The notes beneath the pieces are model-generated. The model ran no database searches. It was not told where the DNA came from and saw nothing but the letters and a program-made list of their open reading frames with translations. Positions 1 to 6,392 of a stretch of DNA of 9,417 nt are shown piece by piece. Numbering within the stretch: position 1 is the first letter of the stretch; each line of letters begins with the position of its first letter. The position numbers and the translations under genes are program-made. Origin of the DNA: Verrucomicrobiales bacterium. Its GTDB lineage: Bacteria > Verrucomicrobiota > Verrucomicrobiia > Verrucomicrobiales > DEV007. The DNA lies in assembly GCA_007123695.1 (NCBI GenBank), contig SLGN01000479.1, positions 1 through 9,417 on the forward strand, given 5' to 3'.

Positions 1-318
1 CTCGCCTTCCTCGACGGCGCCGCCGAGCGCGCCGTCTTCGACGAGGTGCTGCTGAAGAACGGCTTCCGCCTCGACTGGACCCGCGAGCGCCGCGACGACT
101 TTCCCGCCAACACCGTCTACCGCATCGACGACGGCGAGCGCGAGGCCCTCGTCTGCCTCGCCTGGAGCGAGCGCCTCCACGAATCCACCCTCAAGCGCCT
201 CCGCGAGCTTGGCGAAGGCGACGACCCGCCCTTCTTCATCTGTCTCGAGCGCTCCCTCGACACCACCGCCAAGTGGAACCTGAAGCACCTTCTCGGAAAG
301 CGCTTCGTGGCCTTCTAA
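1..318 (+). CDS. C-terminal end of a probable type III-like (Mod) DNA adenine methyltransferase, partial
   Basis: The reading frame is open from base 1 to the TAA at 316-318, so this is the last 105 codons of a gene that begins before the window. The visible part contains EVLLKNGFRL and, near the end, FFICLERSLDTTAKWNLKHL. These resemble the C-terminal part of beta-class / type III Mod N6-adenine methyltransferases, where a leucine-rich 'vLLKnGy' helix is followed by a strand and a 'CLdsaldDtaK-N' ending. The catalytic motif (DPPY-like) and the SAM-binding motif would lie upstream and cannot be seen. Internal GTG at 46 is not the start, because similarity-like sequence continues to the window edge. 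The usual Res helicase-nuclease partner is not found downstream, so the gene may be an orphan methyltransferase or part of a disrupted system. The family call is from memory of motif patterns and is moderate. Confidence 0.6.
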   Translation, partial: LAFLDGAAERAVFDEVLLKNGFRLDWTRERRDDFPANTVYRIDDGEREALVCLAWSERLHESTLKRLRELGEGDDPPFFICLERSLDTTAKWNLKHLLGKRFVAF

Positions 319-337
319 CCCGCGCCCCGCCGCCGCC

Positions 338-712
338 ATGGCCACGCTCACCGATCCAGACTCCCTCATCCTCGCGAAGCTCGGCAAGAACGCCTGGGGG
401 CGCTGGCAGTATTTCCGCCAATGCTTCTCCGGCAAATGGGGCGAGCGAGGACAAAAGCCGCTCTCCCCCCGGTCGCAGGAGGTCTTTTTCTCCGCCCTCG
501 CGAGTCTGGAGCTGCCCGATCACGCAAAGCCGAGCCTCTTCCTCACCGACGAGGGGAATCTCGAACTCGCCTGGCGCGACGCGGAAGGCCGCGCCATCCA
601 GATCGAGTTCGGCCCTGCCGAATCGGAAATCTACGTGGAATCCGAAGCGTTCGAGGCCGTCGTGCCCAACCGGGACCTGCCCGGTCTGCTCCGCGAGCGG
701 TTCACTGCCTGA
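338..712 (+). CDS. Conserved-looking small protein of unknown function (124 aa)
   Basis: ATG at 338 follows the methyltransferase stop by 19 bases, in the same direction, so the two are probably cotranscribed. No Shine-Dalgarno is visible; the bases before ATG are a run of CCG/GCC. The N-terminal half (about residues 1-55) is basic and helical in look. The C-terminal half has alternating hydrophobic and charged residues (SLFLTDEGNLELAWRD, AIQIEFGP, EIYVES) suggesting a small beta-sheet. This strand pattern, with Gly before an 'xLEW/xLAW' strand and an acidic 'I-E-F-G-P' strand, is a look I associate with small uncharacterised bacterial proteins, but I cannot name a family. There is no signal peptide or membrane segment, so it should be cytoplasmic. 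High GC, similar to the methyltransferase end, supports common ancestry of the two genes. An accessory or partner role to the methyltransferase is inference from adjacency only. Confidence 0.7.
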   Translation: MATLTDPDSLILAKLGKNAWGRWQYFRQCFSGKWGERGQKPLSPRSQEVFFSALASLELPDHAKPSLFLTDEGNLELAWRDAEGRAIQIEFGPAESEIYVESEAFEAVVPNRDLPGLLRERFTA

Positions 713-716
713 GGTC

Positions 717-794
717 ATGCCCGTCGATCCGAACAAAGTTTCCCGAGGTCTGGCGAACGCGATCGTTCGCGAACTGGCGATCCATGAAGAGTGA
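717..794 (+). CDS. Doubtful 25-aa ORF, possibly the start of a truncated gene
   Basis: ATG at 717 lies 4 bases after the stop of the 124-aa gene and opens a 25-codon frame ending at the TGA at 792-794. GAGG at 711-714 precedes the ATG by only 2 bases, too close for a normal ribosome site. The peptide (MPVDPNKVSRGLANAIVREL and five more residues) reads like the ordinary amphipathic N-terminus of a larger protein rather than a free-standing peptide. Its end overlaps the next gene's first ATG (784) by 11 bases. It may be a leader ORF, a remnant whose remainder was lost when the less GC-rich downstream segment arrived, or chance. Confidence 0.25.
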   Translation: MPVDPNKVSRGLANAIVRELAIHEE

Positions 795-1635
795 TCGCGC
801 AAAGCCGATTTCTATGACCCCCTACGAAGCAGTCGTCACGGAAGAGGCGGAGGCGTGGTTCTCAGTCGTCGGTGAGCTGCTGGTCTGGGACTGGGACTGC
901 GACCAGCCGGGACGATGTCACCCTCTCGAAGTGGTCGGGGCATGGGAAGACAGGCGTGCGTTGCCGCGACAAGTGCGACGACGAGAGGACGGCTATCTCC
1001 GGACGGTGCTGGAAGCCGAGTGGTCCCGGAGCGGCCTGCCCGCCTCAACGATCCCGGGCATCGAACCCTGGGGAGACCGGGAGGGGCGGCGGGTCTGGTG
1101 GGTGGATCTATCCGAAGAATTTGACGAAACGATACTCCACGCCTTCGGACGTGGCCTGCTGCGAGATGCCTCGATGCCGGCGTGGGACTTCGAATGGGAG
1201 AACCTGATCTACCCCGAGTACTCGAAAACATGGGTGATGTCGCTCGACGACGGAGAGTATGTCTACGAGCCGACCGAATCGGTGGCAATGGGCGTGATCG
1301 AAGGAATCCGACCTTTTCCGGATTTGCCGTCCTATTTCTGCCTCTTGCAGCAACGCTCGTGCTACATCAAGGCGAGCTGCTATCGCGAAGGAGCCGTCGT
1401 CGCGATGCGCATTTGGCATGACCTTGGGGAACGCCGCTTTACCCATTGGCAGGCCTCTGTCGCCCCTCCATCCGGCTGCGAGGTGGCAGTTGGGGATTTG
1501 GAAGTCGATGAATCCGACCTCGTCCCGTGGTCCGAAGTCGGTCCCCTCGCACTGGCGGTGATGGACCATCCGAACGTAGTCCCGGACCATCCGGGCATCC
1601 AATGGAGGATCGTCGAGACCACGGAGGCACAGTGA
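784..1635 (+). CDS. Trp-rich acidic protein of unknown function (283 aa)
   Basis: The frame is open with ATG choices at 784 and 814 (giving 283 or 273 aa); neither has a clear Shine-Dalgarno. The protein is soluble-looking, without signal peptide or membrane segment. It is unusually rich in tryptophan (15 of 283 residues, including W35, W37, W105, W106, W134, W138) and acidic residues, with six cysteines (C39, C45, C186, C193, C199, C232). No known catalytic motif is visible. Two blocks can be guessed: about residues 10-140, and about 145-275, whose strand-rich part (FCLLQQRSCYIKASCY, then AVVAMRIWHDL) looks like a beta-sheet domain. Base composition is visibly lower in GC than the flanking genes (33 of 60 on line 1321-1380, against 44 of 60 on line 5401-5460), suggesting separate acquisition. 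Its stop overlaps the GTG of the next small ORF. Similar acidic, aromatic-rich proteins include immunity and anti-defence proteins, but I do not recognise a family. Confidence 0.7.
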   Translation: MKSDRAKPISMTPYEAVVTEEAEAWFSVVGELLVWDWDCDQPGRCHPLEVVGAWEDRRALPRQVRRREDGYLRTVLEAEWSRSGLPASTIPGIEPWGDREGRRVWWVDLSEEFDETILHAFGRGLLRDASMPAWDFEWENLIYPEYSKTWVMSLDDGEYVYEPTESVAMGVIEGIRPFPDLPSYFCLLQQRSCYIKASCYREGAVVAMRIWHDLGERRFTHWQASVAPPSGCEVAVGDLEVDESDLVPWSEVGPLALAVMDHPNVVPDHPGIQWRIVETTEAQ

Positions 1636-1832
1636 CCGTATGCCCAACCGATCTCTACTGCGAAACCGAAAAATTCCTTACTCCAATGCGACTTCAAGAA
1701 TTTCCCTCCCGCCTCGATCCGGAAATGATCGCCGCCCACCTGCTGAAAATCGGCTGGCCTTCCGTAGAAGTTGATCGGTTCTTTGAGATCGCGCCGTCTC
1801 CTGAGACCCCGAAGCTCCTCGTCAGCTATTGA
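1632..1832 (+). CDS. Small unknown protein (66 aa), start overlaps previous stop
   Basis: GTG at 1632 overlaps the TGA (1633-1635) of the 283-aa gene in the arrangement GTGA, which is typical of translational coupling. The frame runs to the TGA at 1830-1832. An ATG at 1686 would give a 48-aa product starting MRLQEF. The central part (DPEMIAAHLLKIGWPSVEVD) looks like a helix followed by a short strand. There is no signal or membrane segment and no recognised domain. GC content is low like its upstream neighbour (35 of 60 on line 1681-1740), so the two probably moved together. It stops only 7 bases before the convergent HIRAN gene's stop. A real gene is plausible from the coupling and compositional match, but it is short and could be noise. 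Confidence 0.5.
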   Translation: MTVCPTDLYCETEKFLTPMRLQEFPSRLDPEMIAAHLLKIGWPSVEVDRFFEIAPSPETPKLLVSY

Positions 1833-1839
1833 CGCTCCG

Positions 1840-2244
1840 TCAAATCTCCCTGAGAAACACCCGCGCCGAGACGCGGAGCCAGTCGCCCTTCCACTCCTTG
1901 CGCTCCAGGTGCGCGAAGAGGAGCTTCCCCGCGTCCATGAGCCGGGCGAGGATCTCGTTCCGGTCGCGAGGCACGTAGCCGATCTTCCGTCCGTCTCCGC
2001 TGAGGATGAGGATGGCGAGTTCGTCGTGGGCATTCTCCGGCTCTCGGCGCAGCACGAGCATGGCACCCTCGGCGAGGGTCGGCTCGATCTCGCGTATGGG
2101 CACGTGCGAAGTCCCAGCGACGTGGGTCTCGATGAGGAAGATCTCCTTGGCGAAGGGCGAAGCGAGCGAGCCGCCGCCCATCAAGTGGGCGTGTAGCTGG
2201 GCGAGCTGCTGCTGCTCGACGGGGGTGAGCGCGAATTCGGACAT
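1840..2244 (-). CDS. Stand-alone HIRAN-domain protein (134 aa)
   Basis: The HIRAN domain occupies about residues 34-134. It shows the family pattern: an entry strand (IFLIETHVAGTSHV), a basic strand that leads into the 'REPENAHDELAILIL' core (residues 67-81; the N-x-x-D-x-x-A signature is N71, D74, A77), then KIGYVPRD (87-94) and a C-terminal strand pair ending at the stop. In HLTF/Rad5-type remodelers HIRAN binds free 3' ends of single-stranded DNA; in bacteria it also occurs alone with unknown role. The first 33 residues are a short helical lead with QQQ. ATG at 2244 was chosen because the frame further upstream overlaps the J-domain gene and reads as Arg/Pro/Ser-rich noise. It starts 10 bases after the J-domain gene stop, with no evident Shine-Dalgarno, so it is probably translated in coupling with it. 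Cytoplasmic. Domain call is firm; function is not known. Confidence 0.88.
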   Translation of the reverse strand: MSEFALTPVEQQQLAQLHAHLMGGGSLASPFAKEIFLIETHVAGTSHVPIREIEPTLAEGAMLVLRREPENAHDELAILILSGDGRKIGYVPRDRNEILARLMDAGKLLFAHLERKEWKGDWLRVSARVFLREI

Positions 2245-2254
2245 GGGTGCGAAG

Positions 2255-3082
2255 TCAGGTTCCGAGGAGGCGGTCGAGCCATCGGAGGCGCTCCCCTCGC
2301 AACGCCTCGGTCTCGGCGATCCGCGAGTCCAGCTCCGCCTGCCGGGCGGCGACCGCAGCGGGATCGGCGAGCAGGGGCATCTGGTCGAAGGGCCATTTCC
2401 CCCTCGCCACGGCGACCGTGGATAGGAGCTTCGCGTGCCGTATCCGCAACGATTCGACCTCGGATTCGAAGGCCTCGAGCGTGTCGGTTCCGGTCTCCGA
2501 TGCGGTGTGTCCGGCGAACTCACGGGTAAGCAGTTCCAAGGCAGCGAGCTCGTCGAGGTCCCGCCTCTCTTTCGCGGCAAGAGCGCGGTGCCACAGCTCG
2601 AGGCGCTCCGGAGGCTGGCCAGGATGCAGGTCGGGGTGGAGCCGGCGGACGAGGATTCGGTGGAGCCGTCGCAGCTCCGCCGTGGTCGCTGGATCGAGCA
2701 GGTGATCGAGGACGCTCCGGTGCCGTGCCATCTCCTCGGTCTCGGCGGCGAGCCGCGCCTCCCACTCGGCGAACTCCTTCTCCAAGGCCTCGTTGATCGC
2801 TGCGTAATCGACTTCCAGCCCCGAATTCAGGGCGGCCTGCACCAGCTCGATCTCGCGCTTCAGCCGCGCCGCCTCGATTTCGAGCTGGGAGAGTCGGAGC
2901 ATGCGTTCGCCGAAGGCGGCGGAGTACTGCCCAAGCACCACGCCGAGAGCGTCGTCGAGCTCGTGGAGTTCGGCGAGGCTGGAGGCGATCTGTCCGAGCA
3001 AGGCGTCGCGGAGGGCGGCGAGTTCGGCCCATCGCGGGTGGATCGCTGGCAGTTCGGGTGGCACGGGGGCAGGAAAGCCCAT
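2255..3082 (-). CDS. Coiled-coil protein with J-domain-like HPD motif (275 aa)
   Basis: Residues about 33-127 are a long charged, heptad-like helix region (LRLSQLEIEAARLKREIELVQAAL is its clearest part). It is followed by a compact segment with LHRILVRRLHPDLHPG (140-155). The HPD at 149-151, between a basic helix and a second helix (PERLELWHRALAA), matches the core of the J domain, whose HPD tripeptide stimulates Hsp70 ATPase. The canonical first J-domain helix is not obvious, so this is a partial or divergent J domain placed after a coiled coil rather than a DnaJ-type chaperone. A second coiled coil follows at about 200-270. No zinc-finger, signal peptide or membrane segment is seen. ATG at 3082 (GAGG a few bases upstream) is preferred; ATG at 3118 would add 12 residues. 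It is first gene of an operon with the HIRAN gene. No Hsp70 gene is in the window. I recall similar coiled-coil J proteins beside HIRAN and Hsp70 genes in other phyla, but cannot verify that here. Confidence 0.82.
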   Translation of the reverse strand: MGFPAPVPPELPAIHPRWAELAALRDALLGQIASSLAELHELDDALGVVLGQYSAAFGERMLRLSQLEIEAARLKREIELVQAALNSGLEVDYAAINEALEKEFAEWEARLAAETEEMARHRSVLDHLLDPATTAELRRLHRILVRRLHPDLHPGQPPERLELWHRALAAKERRDLDELAALELLTREFAGHTASETGTDTLEAFESEVESLRIRHAKLLSTVAVARGKWPFDQMPLLADPAAVAARQAELDSRIAETEALRGERLRWLDRLLGT

Positions 3083-3211
3083 CGCCCTCGAAGCATCAAG
3101 CCCGATTTGCCTTCTCATTCTTCCCCGCCTCGGAACCGCCCCTTGGCTCCCGGACTTCAAGGTCCCAGCCGGCGCGATTCGGAGGAGGGAACGGCGAGCC
3201 GGAAGCTACCG

Positions 3212-3232
3212 CTGCGGGCTTGCCCGCCGCAG
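3212..3232. repeat. Inverted repeat, CTGCGG/CCGCAG arms
   Basis: Arms CTGCGG (3212-3217) and CCGCAG (3227-3232) are perfectly complementary around a 9-base centre. An alternative inner pairing GCGGGC/GCCCGC (3214-3227) is also perfect. It lies in the divergent intergenic region, just upstream of a second inverted repeat with the same CTGCG/CGCAG core. Confidence 0.45.
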
Positions 3233-3239
3233 GGCCTGT

Positions 3240-3257
3240 CTGCGTGTCTTGACGCAG
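3240..3257. promoter_or_regulatory. Inverted repeat overlapping the -35 element, candidate operator
   Basis: Arms CTGCGT (3240-3245) and ACGCAG (3252-3257) are perfectly complementary around a 6-base centre. The right half covers the TTGACG -35 box (3249-3254), so a dimeric protein bound here could block RNA polymerase. It shares the CTGCG/CGCAG core with the inverted repeat 3212-3232. Operator function is inference; no regulator gene is visible. Confidence 0.4.
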
Positions 3258-3278
3258 CGGTGAGGCAGAGTCTATCAT
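3249..3278 (+). promoter_or_regulatory. Sigma-70-like promoter for the PSCyt1 gene
   Basis: TTGACG (3249-3254) and TATCAT (3273-3278) are separated by 18 bases; each differs from the consensus at one or two positions. The expected transcription start, 6-8 bases after the -10 box, falls at about 3285-3287, which is the ATG of the PSCyt1 gene. This predicts a leaderless or nearly leaderless transcript and agrees with the absence of a ribosome-binding sequence. Confidence 0.6.
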
Positions 3279-3286
3279 ACCCGGCC

Positions 3287-6200
3287 ATGATTCTGAAATT
3301 CTCGGGCGTTCCCGCCGCTGTCGCGGCCCTTTTCTGCCTTGCCTCGCCGATCCGCGGAGCTGGAGTCGATTTCGAGAAGGAGATCCGGCCCATCCTCTCC
3401 GAGAAGTGCACCCTCTGCCACGGTCCAGACGAAGCGAAGGGAGGGCTGCGCCTGACGGGGATCGAACACGCTTCGCAGCTCCTCAAATCGGGCGCCCGCG
3501 GCGTGGTGCCGGGCGAACCGGAAGCTTCGGAAATCCTTTCGAGGGTCGCCTCGCCCCACCCCGACGAGCAGATGCCGCCTCCGGACAAGGGCGAACCGCT
3601 CACGGACGACGAGATCGCCAAGCTGGAGCGCTGGATCGCCGAGGGCGCGGTCTGGCCGAAGCATTGGGCCTTCTCGGCGCTGCGTCGGCCCGACCCGCCC
3701 GCCGTCGCAGATGCCGAGTGGGGCCTCCGCCCCATCGACGCCTTCGTCCTCTCGCGCCTCGAATCCGAAGGCATCGCCCCCTCGCCCGAGGCGGACGCCG
3801 TGACCCTGATCCGCCGCCTTTTCTACGACCTCGCGGGGCTGCCCCCCTCGCCGGAGGAAGCCGCGCGCCACCGGGCGGCGATCGAGGCCGACCGGGAGGC
3901 GGGCCTTTCCGCCCTCGTCGACGAGCTGCTCGCCAGCCCCGCCTTCGGCGAGCGCTGGGGTCGGCACTGGCTCGACCGGGCCCGCTACGCCGACAGCGAC
4001 GGCTACGAGAAGGACAACCACCGCCCCGACGCGTGGAGATACCGCGACTGGGTCATCGGGGCGATCAACGACGACATGCCGCTCGACCGCTTCACCATCG
4101 AGCAGTTCGCCGGCGACCTGCTCGAAACGCCGACCCCCGACCAGATTCTCGCCACCGCCTTCCATCGGCAGACCCTGACCAACACCGAAGGCGGCACCGA
4201 CAAGGAGCAGTGGCGCGTCGCCGCGGTGATGGACCGGGTCGAGACGATGGGCGCCGTGTGGCTCGGGCTGACCCTGACCTGCGCCCGGTGCCACACCCAC
4301 AAGTACGACGAAATCACCCATCGCGAATACTACGAGCTCTTCGCCTACTTCAACAACGGCGACGAAGTCGTGGCCAAGGTTCCCGAGTCGAACGCGGCCT
4401 GGGAGAAGTACGAGGCCGATCTGGCCGCCCACGCCGAGGCGGGCAAGGCCCTCGCGCAGAGGCTGGAGAGGGCCCGCGCGGACCTCGGCGACCGCATCGG
4501 CGAATGGGAGGCGAAGTTCGCCGCCGTCCTCGCCGAGGCCGCCTCGGCCGACCGCGCCGAACCCGTTCCCCTCGAGATCGGCGACTTCGCCGCGCCCAAG
4601 GGCGTCGAGTTCGCGATGGAAGCCGACGGTTCGCTCGTCGTCGGCGGGCAGAATCCCGATACCGCGACCTACACCGTGACCGCCACTCTGCCGGCCGGCC
4701 GCCTCACCGGGCTGCGTCTCGAGGTGCTGCCCGACGCGAGCCTCGCCGAAAAGGGGCCCGGACGCGCCCGGCACGGGAACTTCGTCCTCAACGGCATCGC
4801 CGCAACCGTGGCGGGATCCGGTCGGGTGCTGCTCGCCGACGCGGCGGCCGACCATTCGCAGAGTGGCTGGCATGTCCGCGGCGCCCTCGACGGCAAGGCG
4901 GGGGCAGGCAAGGACGGCACCGGCTGGGCGGTGGGCGGCGCGGTCGGTTCCCCGCACCACGCCGACTTCGGCTTCGCCGAGCCCCTCGACCTGGCCGAGG
5001 CCGCCGAGCTGAAGCTGACGCTCGTCCAGAACTACGGATCGCAGCACACCATCGGCCGCTTCCGCCTCGCCGCGCTCACCGCACCGACCGAGCTCGCCTT
5101 GCCCGCCGAGGTTCGCGCGGCCCTGGCCAAGGATGCCTCGGAGCGCAGCGACGCCCAGAGCGAGACCCTCGCCCGCCATGCCGAGCGGCTCGATGCGGCG
5201 ACGCGCCCCCTCCTTGCCGAGGTCGAGACCCATGCCGTCCGGCGGCCCAAGGCCCCGGAGATGGAGGTGCGCGTGATCGGCGAACGCGACGCCGGGCGCC
5301 GCAGCACCCACGTCCTCCATCGCGGCGAATTCAAGGAGCCCCTCGACGCGGTCGAGCCCGCCACCCTCTCGGTGCTGCCCGCCGTGCCGCACCGCGGCAA
5401 GACCGGAGACCGCCTCGACCTCGCCCGCTGGCTCGTCGGCGGCGAAAACCCTCTGCCTCCGAGGGTGCTGGCCAACGACATCTGGATGCAGCTCTTCGGC
5501 GAGGGCCTCGTTCCCACGCCCGAGGACTTCGGCGTGCGGGGCGACCGCCCCACCCATCCCGAGCTGCTCGAGTGGCTCGCCGCCGAACTCGTCGAGGGAG
5601 GCTGGTCCCGCAAGGCCCTCGTCCGCGAGATCGTCCTGACAAAGACCTACCGGCAGGCATCGGACCATCGCCCCGAGCTCCTCCAGCGCGATCCCAAGAA
5701 CGAACTCCTCGCCCGGCAGAACCGCTTCCGGGTCGAGGCCGAAATCGTGCGCGACCTTTCCCTCGCCGCCGCCGGGCTGCTTTCGCCGAAGGTCGGGGGT
5801 CCCAGCGTCTTCCCCCCGATCCCCGACGGCGTCGCCGACGTGAACTACAACTCGGCCTTCAAATGGAAGCTCAGCGAAGGCGAAGACCGCTACCGCCGCG
5901 GCATGTACACCTACTTCAAGCGGACCGCGCCGCACCCCTCGCTGATCACCTTCGACTGCCCCGACTCGAACGTGACGGCGGTCCGCCGCCCGCGCTCCAA
6001 CACCCCCCTGGCCGCCCTCATCACCCTGAACAGCGAGCCCTTCGTCGAGGCGGCGCAAGGGCTCGCCAGCCGCGTTCTCGCAGAAGCCGACGGCGACGAC
6101 GACGGAGCGAAGCTGGCCCACGCCTTCCGCCTCTGCCTCGCCCGCGATCCCTCCGATGCCGAGCGCGACCGACTCGGCAGCCTGCTGGAGACCTCGCGGG

Positions 6201-6343
6201 CCTGGTACCGTGCCAACCCGGACGAAGCCGCCGCCCTCGTCGGCTCCCACCTGCCCGAAGGGCTCGCGCCCGCCGAGACCGCCGCCTGGACCGCGACGGT
6301 GCGGGTGCTGCTGAACCTGGACGAATTTTTGACGCGCGGATGA
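3287..6343 (+). CDS. Exported PSCyt1/DUF1549/DUF1553 cytochrome c-like protein (1018 aa)
   Basis: A Sec signal peptide covers residues 1 to about 25 (K4, a hydrophobic run of Ala, Val, Leu and Phe, then RGA). A Planctomycete cytochrome c domain (PSCyt1) follows with the c-heme motif CTLCH at 41-45 and the typical QMPPP segment. DUF1549 (PSCyt2) spans about 150-358 and ends with a second heme-type motif, CARCH (332-336), before a Tyr/Phe-rich FAYFNN. After a charged helical stretch (about 370-425) comes a beta-rich middle domain, about 430-605, with the NPDTATYTV and GPGRARHGNFVLN hallmarks usual in this family. DUF1553 (PSD1) occupies about 708-1010 (LDLARWLV, FGEGLVPTPEDFGVRGDRPTHPELL). ATG at 3287 is chosen because it gives the signal peptide; the frame extends upstream only across the antisense of the J-domain gene. 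Length and domain order match intact family members. The protein should be a periplasmic heme protein; its redox partner and substrate are unknown. It pairs with the DUF1501 gene 49 bases downstream. Confidence 0.93.
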   Translation: MILKFSGVPAAVAALFCLASPIRGAGVDFEKEIRPILSEKCTLCHGPDEAKGGLRLTGIEHASQLLKSGARGVVPGEPEASEILSRVASPHPDEQMPPPDKGEPLTDDEIAKLERWIAEGAVWPKHWAFSALRRPDPPAVADAEWGLRPIDAFVLSRLESEGIAPSPEADAVTLIRRLFYDLAGLPPSPEEAARHRAAIEADREAGLSALVDELLASPAFGERWGRHWLDRARYADSDGYEKDNHRPDAWRYRDWVIGAINDDMPLDRFTIEQFAGDLLETPTPDQILATAFHRQTLTNTEGGTDKEQWRVAAVMDRVETMGAVWLGLTLTCARCHTHKYDEITHREYYELFAYFNNGDEVVAKVPESNAAWEKYEADLAAHAEAGKALAQRLERARADLGDRIGEWEAKFAAVLAEAASADRAEPVPLEIGDFAAPKGVEFAMEADGSLVVGGQNPDTATYTVTATLPAGRLTGLRLEVLPDASLAEKGPGRARHGNFVLNGIAATVAGSGRVLLADAAADHSQSGWHVRGALDGKAGAGKDGTGWAVGGAVGSPHHADFGFAEPLDLAEAAELKLTLVQNYGSQHTIGRFRLAALTAPTELALPAEVRAALAKDASERSDAQSETLARHAERLDAATRPLLAEVETHAVRRPKAPEMEVRVIGERDAGRRSTHVLHRGEFKEPLDAVEPATLSVLPAVPHRGKTGDRLDLARWLVGGENPLPPRVLANDIWMQLFGEGLVPTPEDFGVRGDRPTHPELLEWLAAELVEGGWSRKALVREIVLTKTYRQASDHRPELLQRDPKNELLARQNRFRVEAEIVRDLSLAAAGLLSPKVGGPSVFPPIPDGVADVNYNSAFKWKLSEGEDRYRRGMYTYFKRTAPHPSLITFDCPDSNVTAVRRPRSNTPLAALITLNSEPFVEAAQGLASRVLAEADGDDDGAKLAHAFRLCLARDPSDAERDRLGSLLETSRAWYRANPDEAAALVGSHLPEGLAPAETAAWTATVRVLLNLDEFLTRG

Positions 6344-6392
6344 TTTCAGCGCATCCACTGGGCCTTTTCGTCGATATTCTGAAGATTCGCGC

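Noticed and set aside
421..783. Upstream extension of the 283-aa gene frame
   Set aside because: It overlaps the 124-aa gene and is Arg/Pro-rich out-of-frame sequence; the change in composition at about 784 supports the later start.
1831..1841. GACG-CTC-CGTC inverted repeat between convergent stops as a terminator
   Set aside because: Only a 4-base stem with a 3-base loop and no U-tract; too weak to support.
2245..2580. N-terminal extension of the HIRAN frame
   Set aside because: It overlaps the J-domain gene and reads as Arg/Pro/Ser-rich noise; the HIRAN protein starts sensibly at 2244.
2435..3286. N-terminal extension of the PSCyt1 frame
   Set aside because: It runs antisense to the J-domain gene, and using it would bury the clear signal peptide at 3287.
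6344..6392. Separate promoter for DUF1501 (TTGACG at 6329, TATTCT at 6375)
   Set aside because: The two elements are 40 bases apart and do not match as a pair; cotranscription with the upstream gene is simpler.
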